DNA of 64,000 nt from Cyclina sinensis. Lineage: Eukaryota; Mollusca; Bivalvia; Venerida; Veneridae. The stretch lies in contig JAAONU010000011.1 of assembly GCA_012932295.1 (NCBI GenBank), forward strand, positions 41,108,352-41,172,351, read 5' to 3'. Every line of letters begins with the position of its first letter. Positions within the stretch are counted from its first letter, which is position 1. This document shows positions 37,001 to 47,796 of the stretch, in pieces. The notes beneath the pieces were generated by a model. The model was given only the letters and a program-made list of their open reading frames with translations, had not been told where the DNA came from and did not search any database. Both the position numbers and the translations under genes were made by a program.

Positions 37001-40000
37001 AGGTTGAAACACACGATACTGGACCAACAGCTTGCTCTAGACAGTCACATAAAAATATTTTAATGATTAAAGGCAAACAATTTAGTCAATATGAATCAGA
37101 CATGCAGCCAACTGTCCTGTAATTATAACTGTTACCTTCAGTTAGTATCTCCAATCTTATCCTTTCATGAGCAGCATGTTGATCTATCAACACTAACATT
37201 GTGTGATCTGTAAAAAATTTCCTCAAAATTGCAATAACAAATTATGGGAACATCATTCCAACAAAAATGAAACATGCATAACATTGCCATATACAGTAAA
37301 CAGAGATTGCTATAAGCTATTTACAATATCCTTGCCACTTATTTAAGGAAGCAACAGTTGCTACGATAAAAAAAAAGGGTCTGTACAAAGCAGTCGCCTA
37401 GTGTTAAAGGCAATTTTTGTTGAATCCTAATGCTGCTGCTCTACACGGGATCAGCTTGCCAAGAAAGATACATGTATATGTAAACTTGGAAGATGCAAGT
37501 CACAGTGACTTTGCTTGCTTGTCTGTGGAAAGTATTTATCACATATCTAGTTTTGTGTTCAGAAAATTGCAGAAAAAAGATTACAGACAGTTACATATGA
37601 AGATTGACATCATTTAGTTAATTTCCCATCAGAAGTTGATGTTCAGAAATCTAAAACATGGGCTGAACTTAAACATTTACTGTTGAACAAGAATTTAAGA
37701 CAGTCAGGCATATACCTGTATCCATACTCTTCTCTTCTGTGTTAACCTGACAGACTATAAACTTATTGTCTAACTGTCCAAGCACCTGTAATGCAACCAG
37801 AGGGGTTTTAAGCATACAATGTTAACATGTATATTGTTTCATAACAATTCATTCTATTTAATCAACTCTTGCATAGAAATTGAAAAACAAAGAAATAAGT
37901 ACTTTTATGTGTTGAAGTAAAAAGGAACAATATACATGATTTTATTATGATGTGCATATTTTAGCAATATTTTTCAAGCAATCATTCAAATACATGTATC
38001 AAGAGAAATCTGTCATCAAAGACAATTTCTATTTTAACTAACAACATGACCAAATTATGCACTTTTTTGTGTGACTAAGATTTTGCACGTCATTTTTCTT
38101 GTGTAACTTCAAAATCCTTCAAGCATTATAATTATGTTAAAAAAAAAGTACTCGTTTAATTATTACTTAAGAATGTCTTGTTGACCTCACAGACAAAAAG
38201 TGTTTGCCCAAGCAAATGACTGACCCTATGACTAACATTCTAGCAATAGATAACCCTTTCCTTCTACAGTACAAATGAATTTCAACAAACCTTCACGGTT
38301 TTCAGTGACTCCTTAGAGAATCTACAAGCATGAAGTCTTTTGATTACATCTGAAGGTTTTTTTGACTGTAAAATACTGGATGGAACAGTCACACCAGCCT
38401 GAAATCGTGTTTTACATTCTGAAATCACCAACTAGCACCTTCTATTTAAGAAAGAAAATACAGTATGTACATTATAAATGTTATTTGGATTCTATTGACT
38501 ACAGGCAAACATTATCCCTCTGCATGCTTTATGACGAAAATCTCTTGATTTTAATGGGGGACATCAGTGGATTATCTACCCTGAATACTCTCTAATATTA
38601 ACTTGGTCCTTCCATTTGGATTCCTCTGCTTTCATCGCTGTTTTCCTTTATGGTATGGTGATAATTACACCTTATTATTTGCGACAATAGTAGTCCGATT
38701 AAACATTTAGTTTAAAAATATGTTTTGTTAGCACATAAGGTTTGTTTTTTTATATTCCTAACTTTTTATTTAATATGTAAGTGACAATTTTCACAACTGA
38801 AAGTCAAGACTATCACAAAGAGAAACAAGGATAAAGTCAGAGGATTCCAACTGAAAGGACCAAAGTGCAATTTGGATTACCTCTGATGTTATCTGAGTAA
38901 GGGAGATAATTTGTTATCAGCAATGTCTCTCATAGCTTTAAATGTGCAGTGTCATAAGCCACTTCAAAATTCAAGTTTGATCTACTATTGTGAGCCATAA
39001 AAAATTACTATACATGTAGTTAAATTTCTAACTCTTTTTTTATATTTTATTTTTCATTATTTTTGGCTTTGTTTCCATCTAATATCCTTTTGAAATATTC
39101 TTTGACTTTCATTAAGATTAGTGTGGAGTTTTTCTGTTCTCTGTCAGAATCTCAGAATAAGGCTATAAATAAGGTTTAAACCCTTGACCCTTATCATTTA
39201 AGGCATACAGAGATTGTGGTATGAAGGTTGTGCTAGGTACTCAGTACCCTAAGATTACCTGATACAACATAACTGTACTTACATCCAACCTCTGGTACCA
39301 CACATCCAAACTGTCTACTGTGTTCTCATCTGAAACAGCTGAGAAAGTACAAATACTTTTATCATATAACTCCAAATGCTCAATGAAATATTCTCTTTTG
39401 ATTTGTAAAGGTAGTCTAAATGAAAACAACCAACTGTAATACGTGTTCAAGATTTCCAAACAACATTATAGATCAACAACCACTTTACATAAAAAATTGA
39501 CACTTTTGATTATAGTTACAGTAACTCCCTCAAGTTTTTGGCTCTTTCTATGAAATAAATATGACTAATAAATACATTTAAGATCAGAAATAAGTACTCA
39601 ATTACCTAGCTCACTGGAGTTGACAGTTTCACCCTTGAACTTCACCATTTCTGGTCTGTCTTCTGTGGTACTGGTGGTGTTATTGTCTAAACACACTTCT
39701 TCCTGACACTTACTTTCATCAACATTTTCGTGACAATTTTCAAGCACTTCTGTAACGTCTTGTTCTATTTCATTTTTCAAATTAAACGAGCTGTTAGATA
39801 TATCCCAAGGTGAGTCTGTCCATAAAATGTCCTCATTTTCATCCTCTTTGGCACAATTTATGCTTTCCGACTTACTTGTATTCACATTGATAACACCATC
39901 CATATTATCACCTTTTTCAGTACAGACTTTTAGGCTGATTTCAGGTTGCTTTCTCTCACTATTATTACATTCAGAACAACTGCCAGTCCTGTCAATAACT

Positions 40001-43000
40001 TTAGTTACATCTTCAGCATTCATTGTATCACCTGTCGCAGCTTCAGAAACATTTCTATAGGAAGGAGTTTGACTGAACAGATCTGAAAAACTAAAACCTT
40101 TCAAACATGGTTGTTCATTTTGGATGACTGTTTCTTTTTCAAACGATTCTGCATTGGAATCCCTTCTTTCACCCTCATTTACCTGTGAAGGTGTCTTCAG
40201 GAGCTGAGACAATGTTACTGGTTCAATACCTTCATCATCTGTACTAGTTTTATCCTCTATACCCTGAACCTCAGTGCAACCTTCACTGATGTTATTTTGG
40301 AACAATGTGTTATTTGTTTCTTTGTTACTGCATGTATCTTTTTCTCGATTATCCGATTCACATGCCATGTTAATACTATCACCATCATCTTTGTCTACTA
40401 TGAAACCAGTGGAACCTGGTGTGTTTGTTAGACTCTCTGTCTGTAGTTTTGGAGTGAAGCCAAGTGATTCTGGTGTCCTTGAGAGTGCTCCTCCATCAAC
40501 CCTGAAATTTCTGTCACTGTCTTCACACTCTTGGCTCAGTCTTGGAATAAATGCTTGTGTACTCTCAACAAACCCGTCAATTTCTTCATCATTCAATTCA
40601 TTCTTTGCACCTGATTTTGTAATTTCATTAATGTTGCTTCCTTCTGCACTGACAAGATCACTTCTATTATTTACTATTTCTACTTTTAATTGACTTACAT
40701 TGTCTGCTTCTTTATTTAAGTCCATCTTCAGGTTTTCACCCCTTTCAAAGAGGGAGACAGCCGTTTCTTTATCACAGATCTGCATATCATTGTCATCTTG
40801 AGACAAATCACAGTCTTTATGATTCATGTGTATTTCATTTGTCTTATCACAGCTGTATCTATTGCACACAGTCGCTATATCACAGAAATTTAGTGTATAA
40901 TTTAACTCATTTTCAAGATCTGCCACATTTAAAGGTCTTGCAGAATACTTAAACTGCTTTTCATGTGAATGTAATACTTCATATTCAGGAAAAGGCCTTT
41001 TTCTCACATTCACTGTATTCTCTATATCATACTCAGTACTATAGTCCATATTGTCTTCAAATGTCTTAAGACAAGGTAGTGAATTACTAAAACTTGAAAG
41101 ACCTGCACCATGTTTTGAATCAGTCTTACTCTGATCAACAAATTTGTGATTTTCCTCAAAATGTAACTGGGGCTGCTCAACAGTATCACAGACAGGTTGA
41201 TTTTCAATTTGATAAGTCTTATTGTAACTTTTCCTTTGCTCATCTTTCAAAGCCTCATCATAACATGGGGAGAACTTAAAATGTCTAATACTTTCTTGAG
41301 ATGATATATTTGCTGTCTGTGTAGGGCTAACTTCAATTTCTGCTGAATGCCCTTTGCCATTGTCTGTGTCTTTTATAATGTTAAATGTGCCAGAGTTATC
41401 TACCATAAATCCAGCAACCGGGACATTATCTACAAGTTTATTTCCGACATTTCTATGGATTCTTTCTTCATCACTTTCATTTGTTTCACATGGATAATTT
41501 CCTGAGGCATTTCCAGTTTCTGTGTTATGTGTTCTATCAACTTCACAATTATCTCTTGTACTAGACTTTTCTTCATGAAAATTTGTTTCATGAATATTTT
41601 CTGCCTCTTCAGTAACAACCCTTGTTTGAACTTTCCTTCTGAATCTTTGTAGTGAACTAAACAGTGTCCTGCTATTTTGCTTTGCTGATGGCATTATTTT
41701 GTCCAATTTCTTTAAACTTTCATCAATGTTAATACTTCTACTTTGCCTTCCAGAGAATTTACCAATAGACTGTCTGTATCTTGAAAGACTGCAGTGTGAG
41801 ACATTTCCCGATGTTTGTTTTGAACCAGTAGATTCATCTTGATTAGCTGTGGACTTCTTCATGCTATTCAGCACTTCGGTGATATTCTTTTTATCATTTT
41901 CTCTGAAAATTCCTTTACCAATAGTTTCTACTTTGTCTGTCTCTGTCTCAAGAGAATGGTCTGAAGTTGAGGTATCTGTGGTGCCAGTATGACCATCTGT
42001 GGTGGAGGTAGCATCATCTGATGAAATTGTAGAATTTTCTAAGGTTGCGGTGTTGTTTAATTTTCTTGTATCTTCAATCACACTTGCTCCACTTTCTTCT
42101 GTATCAGAGTCCACACCAATTTTCCTTTTCCCTAACCCCACGGTAGCTTTACTCGGTTTTATCCCCCTGTCTCCTGGTGTTTTAAATGGATTTGTTTCTG
42201 TCACTTTGTCAGAATTAGATACAGGTATGCCATCAGAAGAAGTTCTATTGTCTGGTGTTTCAACTACAATTCCAGGATTGTTCTGTGCAGCAAACTTTTT
42301 GACTGTCTTGGAAATTAGAACATCTTTCATAGAATCAGTTGAAATCACTGGCAGTTTTTGCTCTTCTAAGTCTTTCTTGACTGCTTCATTTCCACCATTT
42401 TCCATTTCATCCTCTTTAATTACAACATTTTCTTTGCTTAGGAAAGACTTTGTCACTTCTTCAATACAAGCAAGGAGAGTTTCCCAATCTTTAAATTCAA
42501 CCATTGTCTTTGCTGGTTCAAAGGTGATATCATATTCTGAGACAGGACATTTTACTTCAAGTATATAGATTGGATAGACCTCTGAAAACTTTGGCGGACT
42601 CACAAAAACACTCTGTATGTTGGGTAAAAGCTGTGGAGAATCTGAGAATCTTTGTTTTGGTTTCAAAGCTGGGAGGTTTAACAGCAGTTTGTTTAACAAT
42701 TTGTGGATTTTGGATTTCTTTACTAAACGGCCATTAACATATACAAACTGAAGATTTTTCCTTTGGTGGCCCTCTCTACCAATAAAACCCTGTACTATGA
42801 AAGCCTGTTTAGAGCCTCTGATCACTTCAAGCATATCTGCCTTCACTGTACCATAAAGCTGACCAAATGTTGCATTTATACTATTACATTTTCTAGTTGA
42901 AAGAATCATCTGTCCAGTAGAATCATTACGTAGTGTGAATGATATTCCTGATCTTATCAATGCTATACCTTCCAATGTTTCTCTTATTCTCTCTATTTCA

Positions 43001-43842
43001 TAATTCGTATTCATGGACTTCTGACGAACTGGAAAGTTGATAAACAGTTCATGGATAGTAATTGTTGTTCCTACACTGGGACGGACTATTTTGGACTCGG
43101 CAACTTTCAAACTCTTTCCATTTTGGAAGATCTTACAGTATGTTTTATTACTATGTTTTGACCGTGTGGTTATTTCTAAAATGCCACAGGAATCCCTGAT
43201 ACTTGCCAAGGCTTCACCACGGTATCCAAAATGATTCAAGTGATCAAGGTCAGCTAAAGCATGGCATTTACTTGTACAAAACCTGGAAATATAAAATGTT
43301 CTTTTTGTCACCAAGGATTTTAGCTATAGTTATTTACAGTACACAACTAAATTTTTTATCACTATTCCAACTTTTGTCAAATGTATAAGAACTATGCACT
43401 AACATAGTCCCCATCCTTCGCTTACTTCTGAATTACTAATATAAATACTATTTTAAGTTTATTTGATAAACTTTAGAAAAAAAATCTTAAACAGGAACCA
43501 AGTATACAACTAGAAATGATTACTGTCACAATTTTAAACATCTTTTGACATTATTTCCTAGAAATAATACAAATTCATCTACACATTTACCTATTCCCTA
43601 ATATATTTAGCTGGTCTCGGGGCACACCAGAGCCGTTGTCAACCACCTGCACCTTGAAGCAGCTCAAATCAACTCTTACTGCCACACATGTTGCTCCAGC
43701 ATCCAGTGAGTTCAAAACCAGCTCCTCTACACATTGTGTCACACTTGTAATGGCAACCCCAGTTCTTAAGTAACTTCGAACATCTGTCGGCAGTGGCTCT
43801 ATTTTCATTGTTGTCTCAAACTGACAGGACCATGCCTTTAAC
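34046..43842 (-). CDS. MLH3: DNA mismatch repair protein MLH3
   Basis: MutL-family protein; with MLH1 it forms MutL-gamma, which acts in meiotic crossover resolution and mismatch repair in the nucleus. Coding parts, 5' to 3': 43808-43591, 43282-39606, 39547-39520 (inferred microexon), 39415-39283, 38398-38291, 37785-37716, 37207-37136, 36709-36581, 36019-35913, 35109-35031, 34551-34394 and 34117-34046. They total 4851 nt, or 1616 aa plus stop. The GHKL ATPase is visible: EELVLNSLDAGA (about 28-39), DNGSG (57-61), FGYRGEAL (91-98), then VGTTITIHELF and VYVNGRLV. A long acidic, Ser/Thr-rich linker is encoded by the 3.7-kb exon. The C-terminal endonuclease motif DQHAAHERIRLE (about 1420-1431) fits DQHA-x2-E-x4-E. 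Metal-site-type motifs SLACHGAIKFGD and CAHGRP follow. The start is ATG 43808 (MKIEPLPTDVR); an acceptor at 43843-43844 implies a non-coding first exon further upstream. Convergent with the thioesterase gene. Confidence 0.96.
37136..37207 (-). CDS. MLH3: MLH3 72-nt exon carrying the endonuclease motif
   Basis: Encodes DHTMLVLIDQHAAHERIRLE and four more residues. Phase 1 at both ends, so skipping it removes 24 residues in frame, including the metal-binding DQHA-x2-E-x4-E motif. Confidence 0.93.
39520..39547 (-). CDS. MLH3: MLH3 28-nt microexon (inferred)
   Basis: The large exon ends in phase 1, but the next exon (39415-39283) needs phase 2. This 28-base segment has an acceptor (TTATTTCATAG), a donor (GTAACT) and no stop, and converts phase 1 to 2, reading RAKNLREL. 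With it the whole CDS is divisible by three. Confidence 0.55.
39606..43282 (-). CDS. MLH3: MLH3 large exon (ATPase remainder and linker)
   Basis: Begins after TTTCCAG with RFCTSKCHALADLDHLNHFG, continuing the GN of the previous exon. Uninterrupted 3677 nt. After about residue 370 it becomes low-complexity and acidic, as in the poorly conserved MLH3 linker. Ends in phase 1 at CTAG|GTAATT. An ATG further upstream in this open frame lies in the intron and is not the real start. Confidence 0.95.
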
Positions 43843-44137
43843 CTACAAAATGAAGAAGTACGTGTACTTTCTTCATGTAAAAACCTTACCAATACAAGAG
43901 AAAGAGCCATGGTCTGGTTATGAATTCTTGAATGGACCATGTTATAAATATTTCAAGATTTTAACTACTATAAAATGAACAAAACAGCAGTTTTTTTGTT
44001 TTGTTTTTTGTTTTTTTTTAATTTGTACTTATATTTTAAATCCCAATCCCAGTCTGTGTACCAAAATGAATACATACATTGTATGTTAAACAATGAAAGA
44101 TTTTCATTAAACTAGGGCAAAATTTAAAAGAAACAAA

Positions 44138-44676
44138 AACAAGAAATTTGTAGAATCGATGGATGCTCCCCGAATAAATGCCAATTCCAAAAGGGCTATT
44201 GTTTAATATGTATTTTTTTAAAGTATGAAAAATGACAAAAGGCAATAACTCCTAAATTATGCAAAATAGAGTTACGGTTCTTGCACGCTGCACTTCTCCT
44301 CATAGAGATCTATCTACCAATAAAGTTTCATGTTAGCAAGAGTTATGGTTCTTGTGCACTGCACTGCTCATCAATGAGATCTATCTACTTACACTGTATA
44401 AAGTTTCAAGTTGATAACTCTTATATTTTGTGAGATATGCCCCAGACAAAAAATAAGTATGAGAAATTTCAAAAGGCAGTAACTCAAAAATTAATAAAGC
44501 AAGAGCTATGGTTCTTGTGCACTGCACTGCTCCTTAATGAGATCTAACTACCTATGAAGTTTGGTCTTGATATCTCTCATAGTTTTTGTGTTATGCTCCA
44601 GACAAAATTATGACGGACGGACGGGACAGACGGACGGACAAAGCGGCTACTATATGCTCGCCCTGTGGGGAGCATA
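44138..44676 (-). mobile_element. Family-2 element, minus strand
   Basis: The reverse complement opens ATGCTCCCCACAGGGCGAGC (stem-loop) then GCCGCTTTGTCCGTCCGTC, and ends GCATCCATCGATTCTACAAA then TTTCTTGTT. Two to three internal units (AGTTTCATGTTA-, TGCACTGCACTGCTC-like). Same family as 60135-60565. Confidence 0.8.
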
Positions 44677-44939
44677 AAAAAAGAAACTTACAGCACTTCT
44701 TGGGGTACCCAAATTTACTGTAAAGACTGCAATTACAAGATGTAGTTACAAATTTCAAATAAATTACCAATTTTCATAACTGCAACAATTACTGTCACTT
44801 TTTTGTGAGAAAAGCTGTAGAAAATCTGAGATAAATAAACAAAAAGGTAAAATTTTTAGATACAGAACAATGATTTAAAATAAGAATCCATAAGAAATAA
44901 CTCTGAGTACAATGATTTACTAAGTGAATATTTGCTTTT

Positions 44940-46150
44940 GAAATCCTAGAAAATCCTATTTAATATTTGGTGTGATGATGGCTTGTTTCCAATCCTTAGG
45001 AACAATACCCATGTCAAGTGACCTTTGGAATATGATTTTGAGGATTGGTGCTATCTCTGTGCTATCTCTTTGAGCACCTAGGTGGGATATCATCTGGACC
45101 TATGGCTTTATGGGGGTTTAGCCTGTCAATAACTTATCAACTCCTTGAACTGAGATGGATATGGGAGCCATGGGTGGGTGATCAAGTGATGGCATTGAGC
45201 TTTTAGCTATTTGTTTAAGACTGAGTATCGAAGGCTTTGAGAAGACCGAGTGGTGAAGGCTTTGAGAAGACTGATTCAAACTGTTTGTTTAGTATGTTTG
45301 CTTTCGACACTGGGTCACTGTAAGTATGACCATCAGTGCTGAGTTGTGGAATTCCTGTGTTTTCAGTTTTTTTTGTGTAAATAAAGTTGAAGAACTTTTT
45401 CTTATGACCTGGATCTGTATTATCTGTGATGCTGATTGACTCTAGATATGACCAATAAGCATTCCTTTTTTTTTTTTGCACTGATGCTTTAAGATGTTTG
45501 AATTTCTTCATGTTTTGATCATATGGTGACCAAGACTTTTTTTATTTTTGTGAAAAGTTTGTTCCTTTTCCTAATCTGTTTGACAATATCATAACTAACC
45601 CATGGTAAATCAGCTTTATTTTTGCATATTCTTGATGGTTTGTGTATTGATGATATCCTTTTGATCTTGGCTTTGAACATGTCCCATAATTGGTTTGGGT
45701 CTTCATTTTGGTTTTGGTTGAATGTCCTAGTGAATGTGACCAAGTCATTCGTGAAGGCAAACCAGTTTGCTTACTTGTATGATTTGACCAGTCGAGGGGT
45801 TTTTCTGATTCACCCTCTTTTGACCTTAAGTTCATGGAAGACTATATCATGGTCTGATGTTCCTAAGCTTAGTAAGACTTTTGTGTCGTGGACGTGACCA
45901 GGAGTGTTCATGAGAAAGAGATCTAGCATATTTTTATCTCATTTGGGAACTTTGACCATTTGTTCAAGATTATGATTAATCATGTTCTCTGCAAAATTTT
46001 CATACATGTCTTTGAATTTGTACGCAAGTATAGATATTGTGTACATGTAATTTTTTGTATGGGTCAGTATCTCACCTCTAGCGAGATTCTGACCCATAAC
46101 AAAATTATCTGAGAATTTGCTCAAGACGTCACTTGAATTATTTTGACTAT
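44940..46150 (-). mobile_element. LINE relic: endonuclease end and start of reverse transcriptase (minus strand)
   Basis: Minus-strand fragments read in order: FKDMYENFAENMINHNLEQM, LDLFLMNTPGHVHDTKVLLS then LGTSDHDIV (endonuclease end), FFNFIYTKKTENTGIPQLST and KANILNKQFESVF, then GLNPHKAIGPDDIPPR and GIVPKDWKQAIITP (start of the RT domain). These are typical CR1/Jockey-type ORF2 features. Several frame breaks and no 3' end, so it is not active. Confidence 0.8.
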
Positions 46151-47187
46151 AAAGTTCATTGAGTGAGTGTTCATCATATGCAGAGACATATAGGTCCTTG
46201 ATAAATTACGAGAGAAATTTGTTAAGTTTTAATCTAGTTATCATTCTCGTTTCAGGATATACACTTCTAATTAGCAATATCCTTCACGAGTCCAAATGGA
46301 AATGAGTTCCGGGAGACTCTGAGTCAAAATATCTAGTTTGAGTATGAACATGAACGATTGCGCAATGTAACGATTCAATATTTTGAGTCCCGACATTTGT
46401 CATCACATATTTAAGAGGTCCCATTTAAAAGAAAACAAAATCAAATAAAAATATTGATAAACAACAATGTTTAATTGACAACCATGTAACTTACTTAGCT
46501 TATAGAGGAAATATTATTATTTCAAAACGCTGGGTAAGCACAACTTTCGCCCTGTTATTTTAGCACGCTGTATTTATTTCATAGTAAATAAATTCCGTCA
46601 TTTTGAAATGTTCCGTATCAGAATGAGGTTGAGTGAAAACGATGAAATCCGGAACCCGGGACGCCCGGAGCAGAGATCCAATCTCATAAAAAAGAATGAA
46701 TGTACTATTTGTTTGAAATAAAAAAAGATATGTGGAGTGAAAGTAAACAACATGCATGATACCAACCTGGTTTTGTCCCTTTTTTAAAGAATTGTTTTAC
46801 CAGATCGATAAAAAGAGAAAATTTTATAATTATCTCATACCAGTCATTGTAAATGAAGTTAAATTACCACCCAAGACACCAATTCATTAATAGCCGCCGA
46901 TTTTTTAATATTATGTTTTCTGTTTTGAACCTTTATTATTATTATTATTATTATTATTATTTGATTATCTACAAAACTGTGTCACGTGTATTGGATTTTT
47001 TTTTCATGTAAAGCATTGTTCAGCAGATGCACGTGCAAAAAGAGATTTTGCAGCCATCTAAAGGATTTTTTCCAGACAGCATCGAAAACGGCACAGAATA
47101 CCATAAGCATCAATCAGCGTCGGATTAAGGAATAGACTGCTTCAACATGGCAACATGTGGTTACATGTTGACGCAAGATGACACGTA
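46151..47187. other. Intergenic between divergent MLH3 and ZC2HC1 genes
   Basis: No gene recognised. Includes an ATT trinucleotide run (46932-46961). A minus-strand GTAAGT donor at 46494-46489 could end a non-coding first exon of MLH3, but this is only a possibility. Confidence 0.4.
46932..46961. repeat. (ATT)n microsatellite
   Basis: About ten ATT units. Confidence 0.9.
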
Positions 47188-47796
47188 CCAGAATCGATTT
47201 ACAGACGTTTCGGTAAATGACCAGTTCGGTAAATTGGAATTATATAGTAAACCCTTTGGACGTTTCGGTAAAAACGCAATTATATAGTAATTATATGGTA
47301 ACAACGGGATATATCACATATTTCACCACTGCTCTCATTTTGCTGCTATTATCAGGTTCACGGTAAAACAGTTTTCTTTAATCTCTTAGTTGTACTCAAC
47401 ACATTAGCGGTCTTTAAAACCCGCTAATTGAGTAATAATAGACGCGTGCCCGAAAATATCAGAGCACTGACTGTGTTAAATAAATAAATAAATAAATAAA
47501 ACGCACGTATATATCTCTACCTGCATATCGTAGTGATGTTGTGAAACCAAAGTATAACTGATTGATCTGGGTCCAAACTGTAAATAGTTTAGACACTATC
47601 CAACAGGATGAGGAGTCAAAAAGAAAACAAACTAGGTAATTATTATGTGTTTTTCATATGTGTGACAATTTTCTCCATTATTTACCATATAATTACTAAA
47701 TAATTGCCTTTTTACCGAAACGTCCAAAGGGTTTACTATATAAATCCAATTTACCGAACTGGTCATTTACCGAAACGTCCGGCACCCCCAGAATCG
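47188..47796. mobile_element. 591-bp long-TIR element with probable 9-bp target duplication
   Basis: CCAGAATCG occurs at 47188-47196 and 47788-47796. Inside, arms of about 95 bp (47204-47299 and 47683-47779) are near-perfect inverted repeats, with GACGTTTCGGTAAATGACCA at the outer end of each. No coding capacity. Long TIRs and a 9-bp duplication resemble Mutator-like non-autonomous elements. The outermost seven or so bases on the two sides do not match. Confidence 0.75.

Noticed and set aside
39999..42568. Plus-strand open frames opposite MLH3
   Set aside because: Antisense shadows of the serine/acid-rich linker exon.
43283..43314. Start codon of the long open frame (MVTKRTFYIS) as the MLH3 start
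   Set aside because: It lies in the intron upstream of acceptor TTTCCAG. The ATPase N-terminus is on the exon at 43808-43591.
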